This document shows positions 1-8,189 of a DNA stretch of 43,398 nt, piece after piece. Within the stretch, counting starts at the first letter, position 1. Every line of letters begins with the position of its first letter. The DNA lies in contig JBEHYN010000027.1 of NCBI GenBank assembly GCA_048498155.1, forward strand, positions 1-43,398. The letters run 5' to 3'. Made by a program: the position numbers and the translations under genes. The DNA is from BOG-938 sp048498155 (GTDB lineage: Bacteria; Pseudomonadota; Alphaproteobacteria; Caulobacterales; Caulobacteraceae). A model generated the notes under the pieces. It worked only from the letters and a program-made list of their open reading frames with translations. It did not search any database and was not told the origin of the DNA.

Positions 1-94
1 CGCTTCACACTCATCGTTCTGCTCCGAATCAATAAATCCGGAACGGAATGAATCAGCGCTCAGTCGCCCTGTGAATCCTGAATGTCGATTGGTC
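1..94. mobile_element. possible end of an IS element (left edge)
   Basis: No convincing gene lies in the first 197 bases. Positions 79-90 read TGAATGTCGATT and are followed after four bases by CTAG (95-98). The same 12-mer occurs in inverted orientation at 43312-43323, beside a CTAG and the 3' end of an IS5-type transposase. IS5/IS427-group elements often insert at CTAG-like targets, so this may be the terminal repeat of a related element lying to the left. No transposase reading frame is recognisable here: frame 1 stops at 49-51 after 16 codons. The assignment rests on the shared terminal sequence only. Confidence 0.35.
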
Positions 95-254
95 CTAGAA
101 TTACCGATTTCTCAGCCCGGCGGCAGCAGGACCGGCGGTGGTGCTTTAGAATTTCTCATGCCTATAGGATTGAATCTCGATTTCATCGATAGGATTTATG
201 TTTATGGGTGATCCCAGGACGCCGCCGTGCGTCGCGAAATCGAAGGGGATTCCT

Positions 255-2636
255 GTGCATATAACGCTTTCTCGCTCCGCCCGTCGTGGGGCGCTCATCG
301 CAGCGCTGCTCTCGAGCGTGGCCGGCGCGGCCTTCGCCGCAGACGCCGGTGTAATCTCGGCCGCCGCCGCTGCGCCCGCCGCCGCGAGCGCACCGCCGGA
401 CAGCGCCATCATCGTCACTTCACGCCGCCGCGAAGAAAGCGCACAGGCCGTGCCGATCGCCCTGTCGGTCGTCACCCGGGCCACCCTGGAGCGGTCGGGC
501 CAATATAACATCGCCCAGCTGACCCAGCAGATTCCGACGGTTCAGGTGCTGACGTCAAACGCGCGCAATACCGCCATCACCATTCGCGGCCTTGGCGCCA
601 GCTACGGCCTGACCAACGACGGCCTTGAACAAGGCGTCGGCGTCTATGTCGACCAAGTCTACAATGCGCGCCCCGGCATAGCGGTGGCGGACTTCATCGA
701 CATCGATCAGATCGAAATTCTGCGCGGCCCTCAGGGCACGCTGTTCGGCAAAAACACCACCGCCGGCGCCCTTAACATCACCACCAGCGCGCCCAGCTCG
801 ACGTTCGGAGCTGACGCAGAGCTGACCTACGGCAGCTACAATTTGTGGCAGGCGAAGGCCACCGTCACCGGGCCTCTGGCCCAGAACCTGTCCGGACGGC
901 TGTCCTTCGTCGGCACGAGCCGTGACGGCGTGATCCACAACGTCACCCTCAACAAAAATCAGAACAACCAGAGCAATCTGGCTGTGCGCGGCCAGATTCT
1001 GTACACCCCCACAGACAAGCTGAAGCTTCGCTTTTACGGCGACTACGCCAACCAGGACCTGAGAAACTGCTGCACGCAGTCCTATGTCACCGTCGGCGCG
1101 ACCCTCAAGCCGCTGAACCAACAATACGCGGCCCTTGCAGCCGGTCTTGGCTACAAGCCGGGCAGCACAAACATCTATGATCGGGTGTCGGACACCAATG
1201 CCCCCCTGCGTGGGTACCAGACCTTGGGCGGCGGGTCGGTGATCGCCGACTATGACCTGGGGTTCGCCACCGCGACCTCGGTCAGCGCCTATCGCCACTG
1301 GACCTGGCTTCCCCAGAATGACCGGGACTACACCTCCCTGGATATCCAACCCCAATCGGCCAACCCATCTGTCCAATACCAGTGGAGCCAGGAATTGCGC
1401 CTGGGCTCCAACGGCAAGCACATCGTCGATTGGACCGCCGGCGTCTATTACTACAACCAGAACATCACGACCCACGGCATCACCCAATGGGGCTCCAATG
1501 CCTCCTATTGGCTGATCCCGGCCACCAAGCCGACCGCCGCCCTGCTGGACGGCTACACGCAATACAACGACTCCAGCATCAACACGGAGAGCTACGCGGC
1601 CTTCGGCGAAGCGGTGTGGAACATCACCGACAAGTTCCGTATCACGCCGGGCGTTCGTTACACCCAGGAGCGGAAATCCGGCGCCTATGCTCAGCGCGTA
1701 ACCGGGGGCCTCGTCACCAGCGACGCCACACTGATCAGCGCCCGTCTTGGCATCGCACGGCCTCAGTCCTTCGCCGCCAACCTCAGCGAAGGCAGCGCTT
1801 CGGGCCACATCAGCGCGTCCTACGACTTCACACCGGACCTGCGGGCTTACGCCAACTACTCCAGGGGCTTTAAGTCGGGCGGCATCAACATGACCGCCCT
1901 ACCGCTGACGCCCGCAAACCTGCCCAACCTAGCCGCCGCCGTGGTCAAGCCGGAACGGGTGACCACCTATGACATCGGCTTGAAAACCCAGCTGCTGGAC
2001 CGCCTGATCACGGCCAATTTCGCCGCCTTCGTGACGGATGACCAAGACTACCAGGCCAATGTGGTGGATTCAGGCTCCGGCGCCCTGCGCGGCTATCTGG
2101 CCAATGTGAAGAAGGTGACCGTCCGCGGCGCCGAAGCGGACATCAGCACCCGGTCGATCGGCGGTTTCACCGCCTATGCCAACCTGGCCTATACCGAGGG
2201 CAAATACGCCGACTTCACCAATGGCCCCTGCCCGCTGGAAAAGACCGGAACCTCCACCGCCAGCTGCGATCTATCCGGCCAACCTCTGCCTGGGCTGTCG
2301 CGCTGGGCCGCTGCCGCCGGGGTTGAATATCGCCGGCCAGCGACCTTGGGGACCTTGGAAGGACAGGCTTACGCCAGCTTGGACGGCAGTTTCCGCTCCA
2401 GCTACAACTCCGACGCAACGGACTCCAAATACACCAACATCGACGGCTACGGCCTGCTGAACCTGCGCGCCGGGTTCAAGAGCTCGGGGCCGTGGGAAGC
2501 CTATATCCAGGTCAAGAACTTGCTCGACAAGAACTACATCCAGTTCGAATCGGTGCAGTCCGGCAACTCCGGCCTAGTCATCGGCAACCCGGGTGATGCG
2601 CGTACGGTCAGTGTGACGATCAAAGCGCAATTCTAA
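255..2636 (+). CDS. TonB-dependent outer-membrane receptor
   Basis: Outer-membrane beta-barrel receptor that would import a bulky substrate using TonB-ExbBD energy; the substrate is unknown. After the signal peptide (SSVAGAAFAA) comes a TonB-box-like IIVTSRRREE. A plug domain follows with the motifs ITIRGLG, VYVDQVY, IEILRGPQGTLFGKNTTAGALN and then an approximately 600-residue barrel ending in a terminal phenylalanine (VSVTIKAQF), as usual for assembled barrels. The GTG at 255 is chosen because GAAGGGG lies six bases upstream and it gives a compact signal peptide. An in-frame ATG at 198 would add 19 residues and is the main alternative. A strong terminator follows at 2693, so the gene is probably monocistronic. 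No regulator or substrate-processing gene is adjacent. The C-terminal part resembles the large receptor families common in Caulobacterales and sphingomonads. Confidence 0.9.
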   Translation: MHITLSRSARRGALIAALLSSVAGAAFAADAGVISAAAAAPAAASAPPDSAIIVTSRRREESAQAVPIALSVVTRATLERSGQYNIAQLTQQIPTVQVLTSNARNTAITIRGLGASYGLTNDGLEQGVGVYVDQVYNARPGIAVADFIDIDQIEILRGPQGTLFGKNTTAGALNITTSAPSSTFGADAELTYGSYNLWQAKATVTGPLAQNLSGRLSFVGTSRDGVIHNVTLNKNQNNQSNLAVRGQILYTPTDKLKLRFYGDYANQDLRNCCTQSYVTVGATLKPLNQQYAALAAGLGYKPGSTNIYDRVSDTNAPLRGYQTLGGGSVIADYDLGFATATSVSAYRHWTWLPQNDRDYTSLDIQPQSANPSVQYQWSQELRLGSNGKHIVDWTAGVYYYNQNITTHGITQWGSNASYWLIPATKPTAALLDGYTQYNDSSINTESYAAFGEAVWNITDKFRITPGVRYTQERKSGAYAQRVTGGLVTSDATLISARLGIARPQSFAANLSEGSASGHISASYDFTPDLRAYANYSRGFKSGGINMTALPLTPANLPNLAAAVVKPERVTTYDIGLKTQLLDRLITANFAAFVTDDQDYQANVVDSGSGALRGYLANVKKVTVRGAEADISTRSIGGFTAYANLAYTEGKYADFTNGPCPLEKTGTSTASCDLSGQPLPGLSRWAAAAGVEYRRPATLGTLEGQAYASLDGSFRSSYNSDATDSKYTNIDGYGLLNLRAGFKSSGPWEAYIQVKNLLDKNYIQFESVQSGNSGLVIGNPGDARTVSVTIKAQF

Positions 2637-2692
2637 ACGGTAGTTGGCCGCCTGGCGCGGCTGACCTGAGACAAAAGGCCACGACTTGAGAG

Positions 2693-2734
2693 CCTGTGCG
2701 GCGGAAAATTACAAATTCCGCCGCACAGGTTTTT
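2693..2734 (+). terminator. Rho-independent terminator after the TonB receptor
   Basis: A 14-bp perfect inverted repeat (CCTGTGCGGCGGAA at 2693-2706, its complement at 2716-2729) encloses a nine-base loop and runs straight into five T residues (2730-2734). This is a textbook intrinsic terminator for the receptor gene ending at 2636. Confidence 0.9.
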
Positions 2735-2767
2735 CACATTTGCCGGTGCAATCTCATTATGGATGAA

Positions 2768-2788
2768 CCCCAAAAGCCGCCTTTGGGG
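2768..2788 (+). other. small hairpin in the porin leader
   Basis: CCCCAAA at 2768-2774 and TTTGGGG at 2782-2788 form a 7-bp stem with a seven-base loop, 39 bases before the porin start. No T tract follows, so it is not an obvious terminator. It could be an operator or a leader structure; no Pho-box-like repeat was recognised around it. Confidence 0.35.
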
Positions 2789-2827
2789 ATGATCGGGCCT
2801 TAGCTGGCCAACAATGGGGTTTCCGCC

Positions 2828-4483
2828 GTGATTCAGTCCGTCTTGCGCCGCGCGCGCCGCAGCGCGTTCATTGGCTTATTTTTGGCCGGCTCAGCCGTCA
2901 GCGCCCTGGCTCAGACCGTATCGACCGCCCCAGCCGCCCCCGCCTCATCGGGCGACGCCCAAGCCGACAAGATCGCGGCGCTGGAGGCCGAGGTAAAGGT
3001 CCTCGCCGCCGAAATCCAGGATTTGAAGACGCAGACGATCGCCCAGATCAAGGACGTTCGCGACAAGCAGCCCAAGCCGCCCGCCGCCTCCGCCGTGATC
3101 GCCAGCGGTAAGCCGGGCATCGTCTCGAGCGACGGCAAGTACACCGTTAATTTCCATGCGGTCACCCAGTTAGACGGCGGCGACTACCGGCAGATCGCGA
3201 CTGGCCCGGCCTCAAGCGATTTGCGCCGCAGCGGTCCGGCCCTGGGCTCCTCGGCGACCAATGTCGATCTCGCCCATGCCCGGCGGCTGAAGACCGGCGA
3301 CGTGGTCCGCCGCGCCCGCATCGGCGCCGACGGAACGGCCTTCGCCGATTGGGACTACCGCGTCATGTTCGATTTTGGCGGTCCGTCCAACGGCGTGGAA
3401 AACGCCGGCTTTCTGTTTGAAGGCTGGGTCCAATATTCCGGCCTGAAGCCCTTCAAGGTTCGCGTCGGCGCCTTCGCGCCCTCGCTGGGCTTGGACGACC
3501 AAGCCTCGGTCAACAGCATGCCATTCATGGAACGGGCGGCCGTCAGCGACCTTTCGCGCAATCTCGTCGGCGGCGACAGTCGCACGGCTGCGCAGATTTA
3601 CGCGGGCGATGATCGCTGGCTGGCCGCCTTCGCCATCGCCGGCCGCACCGTCGGCAGCGCCAACTCGGGCACGGTGGTCAGCATAGCCTCCACGCCGGCC
3701 ACCGCGGCCATCGCCACGGCCCAGTCTTACGGCGACCAACTGGGCTTCACCGGACGGGTGGCCGGCACGCCGATCAAGGGTGACAACTACCTGGTGCACA
3801 TGGGGGCCAACGCCAGCTACGTCAGCACCCCGGCCAGCGCCAGCGGCCCCGCCGCCAATGGCCTGACGCCGATCACGAGCTACACCGTCGCCCTGGCCAA
3901 TACGCCCGAGCTTCGGGTGGATGGGACCAAGCTGATCAACACCGGCTCTATCGACGCGAGGCACGCCTCGACCGTGGGCCTGGAATTCGCCGCACAGAGG
4001 CAGAACCTGCTGTTGCAGAGCGAGTACCAGCACTTCACCATCAATCGGTCCGACTTCGCCTCCAATCCCACGTTCGACGGCTATTACGTCTCGGGAACCT
4101 GGGTCATCACCGGCGAGCGGCGGACCTACAACACCCAATCCGGAGCCTTTGACGCGGTGCCTGTAGCCCATCCATTCGATCCGAAGGCCGGGGCCTGGGG
4201 GGCGTGGGAATTGGGCCTGCGCTATTCCAACGTGGACCTGAACTACCACGCAGGAGCAGCCGGGGCGGCGCCGGCGTTTGATGCGATCCGCGGCGGGGAC
4301 GAACAGAACTGGACCTTGGGCCTGAACTGGTACCCGAACGCGATCAGCCGGGTCATGTTCGATTACGCTCAGGTCAAGATTGATCGCCTGTCACCCAACG
4401 CGACCAATTACCAGACCCCGACCGGGGCTCAGATCGGCCAGAGCTACGGCGTCCTGTCCGGCCGCGCCCAGTTTGCATTTTAG
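2828..4483 (+). CDS. OprP/OprO-type porin (phosphate-selective porin family)
   Basis: Predicted trimeric outer-membrane porin of the phosphate-selective O/P family, which passes phosphate, polyphosphate or other anions. The 551-residue product starts with a signal peptide (FLAGSAVSALAQ). A short coiled-coil stretch follows at about residues 47-70 (DKIAALEAEVKVLAAEIQDL), a usual N-terminal oligomerisation segment in this family. The barrel follows, with typical phrases such as ADWDYRVMFDFGG, the LKPFKVRVGAF region and WELGLRYSNVDLN, and ends in phenylalanine (SGRAQFAF). The start codon is GTG with only a weak ribosome site (TTCCGCC precedes it), so the exact start is uncertain; the signal peptide supports it. 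It stands alone between the receptor terminator and a convergent small gene. Substrate specificity cannot be read from the sequence. Confidence 0.85.
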   Translation: MIQSVLRRARRSAFIGLFLAGSAVSALAQTVSTAPAAPASSGDAQADKIAALEAEVKVLAAEIQDLKTQTIAQIKDVRDKQPKPPAASAVIASGKPGIVSSDGKYTVNFHAVTQLDGGDYRQIATGPASSDLRRSGPALGSSATNVDLAHARRLKTGDVVRRARIGADGTAFADWDYRVMFDFGGPSNGVENAGFLFEGWVQYSGLKPFKVRVGAFAPSLGLDDQASVNSMPFMERAAVSDLSRNLVGGDSRTAAQIYAGDDRWLAAFAIAGRTVGSANSGTVVSIASTPATAAIATAQSYGDQLGFTGRVAGTPIKGDNYLVHMGANASYVSTPASASGPAANGLTPITSYTVALANTPELRVDGTKLINTGSIDARHASTVGLEFAAQRQNLLLQSEYQHFTINRSDFASNPTFDGYYVSGTWVITGERRTYNTQSGAFDAVPVAHPFDPKAGAWGAWELGLRYSNVDLNYHAGAAGAAPAFDAIRGGDEQNWTLGLNWYPNAISRVMFDYAQVKIDRLSPNATNYQTPTGAQIGQSYGVLSGRAQFAF

Positions 4484-4498
4484 CCTGTCGAGACGGGA

Positions 4499-4702
4499 TT
4501 AGACGTCCGCCTCGGGCATAGCGGTCCATGCGAAGGCGACATCTCCGGTGGTCGCAACCTCACCGTAGGAGGAGTCGTGCACCCACCCCTCCTTGGTCCA
4601 CCGGGTGACAAATACCGAAACCTGGCCGCTCAGGGGCGAACGGAATGCGACAACGATCAAGGAGCCGTCCCGCGGCGCCAAATCAATCGGTCTCCAACTC
4701 AT
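4499..4702 (-). CDS. small protein with WRPIxxAPRDG motif (DUF551-like)
   Basis: A 67-residue protein beginning MSWRPIDLAPRDGSLIVVAF and ending in an acidic tail (AWTAMPEADV). The opening W-R-P-I-x-x-A-P-R/K-D-G block is a recurrent signature of very small proteins of unknown function, common in alphaproteobacterial chromosomes and phages (DUF551-like). The start at 4702 is preferred over a longer frame from 4813 because GGGAGGT lies eight bases upstream and the motif family begins at this methionine. It converges on the porin gene with a 15-base gap. No function is proposed. Confidence 0.6.
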   Translation of the reverse strand: MSWRPIDLAPRDGSLIVVAFRSPLSGQVSVFVTRWTKEGWVHDSSYGEVATTGDVAFAWTAMPEADV

Positions 4703-4923
4703 GGCTACGCACCTCCCTGTCCTGCATATATTAGCGCAAAACGCGACTGGACGCTCCCCGGCTGTTGGGTGGCGCGTCGGGGATTCCCGAATCTGGCGTT
4801 GCTCAAAGTCCACAACGCGCGAAGAACGTAAAAGGCCGCGTGTGACGATCTTGGGGCGGGGCGGTTAACCCTTATGTCATGCTCGGCGCGATAAAACGGG
4901 CCGGCGGAACGGGGGCGGTCTCA

Positions 4924-5016
4924 ATGAACATCCTAGCGGACATCGCCGGCGCCAGCGGACTGATCGTCCTATGCGCCGTGACACTCAAGGGCCTGTTCGG
5001 CCACCGCGGGGCGTGA
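4924..5016 (+). CDS. possible 30-residue membrane peptide
   Basis: A short frame encodes about 30 residues, starting MNILADIAGASGLIVLCAVT and ending in GLFGHRGA. The middle is hydrophobic enough for a single membrane pass, with a basic C-terminus, as in many small alphaproteobacterial membrane peptides. The upstream sequence is G-rich (ACGGGGGCGG, 7-16 bases before the ATG) and could serve as a ribosome site. Composition alone could produce such a frame at this GC content, so this is tentative. Otherwise nothing else is seen between 4703 and 5030. Confidence 0.3.
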   Translation: MNILADIAGASGLIVLCAVTLKGLFGHRGA

Positions 5017-5030
5017 CCCGTGATCTGACA

Positions 5031-5067
5031 GCGAGGGGCCTCCCCGAGTAACCGGGAAGGCCTTCGC
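5031..5067 (-). terminator. hairpin downstream of infA
   Basis: GCGAGGGGCCTCCCC (5031-5045) pairs imperfectly, with one bulge and one mismatch, to GGGAAGGCCTTCGC (5054-5067). On the minus strand the hairpin follows the infA stop by five bases. No U-tract follows, so it may be a weak terminator or a 3'-end stabiliser. Confidence 0.4.
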
Positions 5068-5071
5068 CGTC

Positions 5072-5353
5072 TTAACGCCTGCGAAACTGAGGCCGCGCGC
5101 CGGGAGGCCGTGGAGCCCCCGCGCCGCCTTCGGTCTTGTGCCGAAAGGTGATCCGCCCCTTGGACAGGTCATAGGGCGTCATCTCAACGGTGACGCGATC
5201 GCCCACCAGGGTTTTGATCTTGTTCCGCCGCATTTTCCCCGCCGTGTAAGCCAGGACCATGTGGTCGTTGTCGAGCTTGACCCGATACCGTCCTTCGGGA
5301 AGAAGTTCGGTGACGGTTCCTTCAAACTCCAGGAACTCTTCTTTCTCGGCCAT
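5072..5353 (-). CDS. infA: translation initiation factor IF-1 with C-terminal extension
   Basis: IF-1 occupies the ribosomal A site on the 30S subunit during initiation. The OB-fold is intact (LEFEGTVTELLPEGRYRVKL, then the AGKMRRNKI and DRVTVEMTPYDLSKGRITFR blocks). Standard IF-1 ends at about residue 72. This protein carries about 20 extra residues rich in Gly, Pro and Arg (ending PGARPQFRRR), which makes a basic tail that could contact rRNA. It lies 14 bases downstream of the cold-shock gene on the same strand, so the two are almost certainly cotranscribed. A second, standard-length infA elsewhere in the genome is possible; this window cannot say. Confidence 0.9.
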   Translation of the reverse strand: MAEKEEFLEFEGTVTELLPEGRYRVKLDNDHMVLAYTAGKMRRNKIKTLVGDRVTVEMTPYDLSKGRITFRHKTEGGAGAPRPPGARPQFRRR

Positions 5354-5367
5354 CAGCTCCTCAGGGA

Positions 5368-5577
5368 TTAAAGGGCGCGCAAGTCGCCGGCGGAGAGTTT
5401 TCCGCTCTTGCGATCGCGCTCAAGTTCAAAGCTCAATTTCTGGCCGTCCCGCAGGCTGCCAATACCCGCGCGCTCGACCGCTGAGATGTGCACGAACACA
5501 TCAGAACCGCCGTCGTCCGGTTGAATGAAGCCATATCCTTTGGTGGTGTTGAACCACTTTACTGTTCCTGTCGCCAT
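5368..5577 (-). CDS. cspA: cold-shock protein, CspA family
   Basis: A 69-residue single-domain cold-shock RNA chaperone. The RNP1-like KGYGFI and RNP2-like DVFVHI motifs are present, in the order MATGTVKWFN, TTKGYGFIQPDDGG, DVFVHISAVERAG. The length matches the CspA family. The start at 5577 is chosen because GAGGAA precedes it by six bases and because the family begins with this methionine; the frame is open further upstream. It is the first gene of a cspA-infA unit. The long leader region to the right (5578-5884) could hold a thermo-responsive 5' UTR, but no defined structure was identified. Confidence 0.93.
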   Translation of the reverse strand: MATGTVKWFNTTKGYGFIQPDDGGSDVFVHISAVERAGIGSLRDGQKLSFELERDRKSGKLSAGDLRAL

Positions 5578-5884
5578 CTGGCGTTCCTCATAGAAAATGA
5601 ATCCACGCAGGAGTCCTCGCCTGCGCATCAAATTCGGGGGATCGGTGGGCTAGGTCCGGGCTCAACCGAAATCGAGCAAAGAAAAGCGGCCGAACCGGAC
5701 GGAATTCGATGCTCGGGAATATGGACGGATCGCCGATAAATGCAACTGCGGGCTTGGATTGCGGCCTTCGAGGCTCCGAAGGCCTGCCGCGAGTCAAATG
5801 GGGTCATCAGCGCCCGCGCGAGCTTGGCTATCTTGCGAACACTTTTAAGGTCTACTGGAGTGATCAAAGAGGCTCGATCCCACG
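5578..5884. other. divergent intergenic region between cspA and the RcnB-like gene
   Basis: About 300 bases without a supportable gene. It must carry promoters for the cspA-infA unit (minus) and the RcnB-like gene (plus). Open frames crossing it have no ribosome site and no recognisable protein content. No strong inverted repeat, EcfG-type promoter or riboswitch was recognised. A long cspA leader is plausible by analogy with the family. Confidence 0.4.
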
Positions 5885-6163
5885 ATGAAGTCCCTTTCTG
5901 GCATTCTGGCGGCCCTGGCCCTGACGGGCGCACCGATTCTGGCCCTGGCCTTGGCGCCTGCGCCGGTACAGGCCCAGGCGCGCCATCATTGGGTGCGTGG
6001 CGAGGTGCTGCCGGAGGGCGTGTTGCGGGGCGGACCCAATGTCTCCTATGCAGCCCAGCGACTGCGTCGCCCGCCCGACGGCTGCGGTTGGTTTGCCTTG
6101 GACGGCGACTTCCTGCTGGCGTCGCTGTCCAGCGGGCTGATTCTGGAAGTGGTCGACAATTAA
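5885..6163 (+). CDS. RcnB-like periplasmic protein
   Basis: A 92-residue exported protein. A signal peptide (ALTGAPILALALAPAPVQAQA) is followed by a short domain with the pattern WVRGEVLP, then YAAQRLRRPPDGCGWFALDGDFLLASLSSGLI written here in two parts: RRPPDGCGWFALDG and DFLLASLSSGLI. This pattern is characteristic of the RcnB family (E. coli RcnB takes part in periplasmic nickel/cobalt homeostasis), although most members in alphaproteobacteria have no tested role. An AGAGG sequence lies 11 bases before the ATG. It converges on the btuB-like gene, which is interesting because cobalt is the metal of cobalamin, but a functional link is only a guess. Confidence 0.65.
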   Translation: MKSLSGILAALALTGAPILALALAPAPVQAQARHHWVRGEVLPEGVLRGGPNVSYAAQRLRRPPDGCGWFALDGDFLLASLSSGLILEVVDN

Positions 6164-6170
6164 GGCTTGA

Positions 6171-6196
6171 GGGCCGACCCGGCGCCGGGTCGACCC
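6171..6196. terminator. palindromic hairpin between convergent genes
   Basis: A 16-bp perfect palindrome GACCCGGCGCCGGGTC at 6176-6191, flanked by GGG and CCC, sits between the convergent stops at 6163 and 6204. It can fold on either transcript and probably acts as a bidirectional terminator, although no T tract is present. Confidence 0.45.
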
Positions 6197-6203
6197 ACTT
6201 GCC

Positions 6204-8024
6204 TTACCGCCAGCTCAGGCCCACCAGGACCATCCTTCCAGGCTCGCCATAGCCATAGGCCTGCTGATAGTGCGTATTGGCGATATTCTCGACCCGCACG
6301 GTCAGGCTGAGATGTGCGGTCAGGCTGAGGCGGCCGTTGGCGTAGGCGACCATGTAGGGCTGGATCACGCCTGCGCCGTCCGGCGCCTGATCCTGGCCAC
6401 GAAAGCCGATCTCGGCCTGGGCTTTGCGCGCGACCCATGGGCCCTGCCAACTCAAGGCGCCGGACCCGGAATTGCGGGGAATGCGCCGAAGCTGGACAGG
6501 CCCCGTGCCGTCGACCCCTTCGATATGAGTGAAGGCGCCTTGCAGGGAGAATCCGTGGCCAAGCCGATGATGACCGCTGAACTCCAGCCCGGCTGTCCGC
6601 ACGTGCGACTGGTTCAGATAGCCGGTGGGATAGATGTAGTCGATTTGGTTGGTGATACTGAGGTTGAACAGGGTGACCCGCGCGCCGGTGTCACCGTCCG
6701 TCGTGCTCCAGTCCAGACCGAAGTCCTCGCCCAAAGCCTGTTCAGCCCGTAAATTCTTGGGCGGGCCAGGCACGGTGCATTCCAAGCAGGGGTAGGTCAC
6801 CTCGAACACCGAGGGCGCCTTGAACCCTTGGCCCACCGAACCCAAGACCGTGAAGCCGCCGCCCAGACGCAGGGATGCGCCCCCGCGCGCGGTAGTCTGG
6901 TTTCCATAGGCGTTGAACGCGTCTTGCCGCACGCTGGCCGTGAGATTCAGGCGGTCTTGCGGGCTCCACCGACCGATCACGAACAGGCCGTCGTCATTGC
7001 GCGTCAGCAGTCCGCCGCCGGTGTTCTCGGCGGCGCGCTTGTGTTCGGCGCCCAGTTGCAGGCCCCAGGTCTTTTCTTGGCGCGTGGCGGTCCAGCGCAG
7101 CACTTCCTGGTCGCCGCGCGCGGCGAACGGAAACTTGCCGAAATAGCTGCGGTTCAGGCCCATCAGGTCGACCCTCAACTCCTGATCAAAGCCCAGCACA
7201 TCCTTGATGCGCGCGCGCACATAACCCGTCTCGCTCTCCACCACGCTGCTGGCGGTGGCGTCGATCACCTTGGCCGGGTTGGAGAAGATGTCGTATTCCT
7301 CGGCCGCATGGACATAGCGCACGCGGCTGTCCAGGCTGACACGGTCATTGACCTCCAGCCGGCCGTTCAAGCTGACGGTCGTGTCGTTGAAGCCGTCAGG
7401 CTGAGTGTTGCCGAACTTCTTGTCTGCGTTGGGCACCCCGGCCGTGCGGAACCCGCCGTAACTGACACCAGCGGCGTATCGGGTCGTCGAAACGCCCGCC
7501 GCCGCCATTTGACGATAGGTCGCCAGGGAGCCGACCTCGCCCGAAGCGCTCAGGCCGTCGGGCTCCTGGCTGATGATGGACACCACCCCGCCAATGGCGT
7601 CCGAGCCCCAGATCGCGCCCTGGGGACCATTGAGCACTTCGATCCTCTGGGTGGAGGCTAAATCCAGGCCGGAGAAATCGAAGCTGCCCTGTGGCTGGGA
7701 CGGATCGTTCACGGGAATGCCGTCGATCAACACCAGGGTCTTGTTCGATGACGCTCCGCGCAGGCTGAGCGAGGAAATTCCGCCAAAGCCGTTCTCGCCG
7801 ATAATGATGCCGGGCACGGTGGCCAGGACATCGGCGGCGAATACAGCCCCGCGAGATTGGATCTGCTCCCGGCTGATGAGGGTGGCGTCAGGCGTGATGG
7901 CGAGGGGTTGGCTCAGGCGCGAGGACGTAATGACCACATCTGCGGGGGTCGGATCGGCCTTGGCCGGGCTGACAAGACAAATCGAGCCGCCGAGGGCCAG
8001 GATAGGCAAACAATAGCGCTGCAT
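6204..8024 (-). CDS. btuB: BtuB-like TonB-dependent cobalamin receptor
   Basis: Outer-membrane receptor for vitamin B12 or related corrinoids. The 606-residue product has a signal peptide ending in SPAKA, a TonB-box-like ADVVITSSR, and a plug (LATVPGIIIGENGFGG, SLRGASSNKTLVLIDGIPVN, RIEVLNGPQGAIWGSDAIGG). The barrel is compact, typical of the BtuB/vitamin group rather than the large siderophore or sugar receptors. The start at 8024 is supported by AAGGAG nine bases upstream; the frame is open further up but lies in the leader. The decisive context is the cobalamin riboswitch in its leader (8190-8387), which should switch expression off when cobalamin is plentiful. No btuF/CD transporter follows; the gene ends convergent with the RcnB-like gene. 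Confidence 0.93.
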   Translation of the reverse strand: MQRYCLPILALGGSICLVSPAKADPTPADVVITSSRLSQPLAITPDATLISREQIQSRGAVFAADVLATVPGIIIGENGFGGISSLSLRGASSNKTLVLIDGIPVNDPSQPQGSFDFSGLDLASTQRIEVLNGPQGAIWGSDAIGGVVSIISQEPDGLSASGEVGSLATYRQMAAAGVSTTRYAAGVSYGGFRTAGVPNADKKFGNTQPDGFNDTTVSLNGRLEVNDRVSLDSRVRYVHAAEEYDIFSNPAKVIDATASSVVESETGYVRARIKDVLGFDQELRVDLMGLNRSYFGKFPFAARGDQEVLRWTATRQEKTWGLQLGAEHKRAAENTGGGLLTRNDDGLFVIGRWSPQDRLNLTASVRQDAFNAYGNQTTARGGASLRLGGGFTVLGSVGQGFKAPSVFEVTYPCLECTVPGPPKNLRAEQALGEDFGLDWSTTDGDTGARVTLFNLSITNQIDYIYPTGYLNQSHVRTAGLEFSGHHRLGHGFSLQGAFTHIEGVDGTGPVQLRRIPRNSGSGALSWQGPWVARKAQAEIGFRGQDQAPDGAGVIQPYMVAYANGRLSLTAHLSLTVRVENIANTHYQQAYGYGEPGRMVLVGLSWR

Positions 8025-8189
8025 GGCGCGGTTCTCCTTTAGGCCGCCTCCGCGCCGAAGGGCGGGCCATGGGGTCAAGCGATTGGCCTCGCACCCGCCT
8101 GATGTCAGGAGGAGTCCGCCGGGCATGGCCAGTCGCCTTCACGGAAGGACCGCGCCTCAAGCCTGGTCCCGGGCTTGCGGACGAGCGAC

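Noticed and set aside
555..1808. Long minus-strand frame inside the TonB receptor
   Set aside because: Antisense shadow of a conserved receptor; no recognisable domain or ribosome site.
4861..4876. GGTTAACCCTTATGTCAT as a regulatory site
   Set aside because: A single TTAA-containing stretch with no paired element and no adjacent recognised gene start at a suitable distance.
5628..5933. Small frames in the cspA leader region
   Set aside because: Several overlapping frames exist on both strands but none has a ribosome site or convincing protein character.
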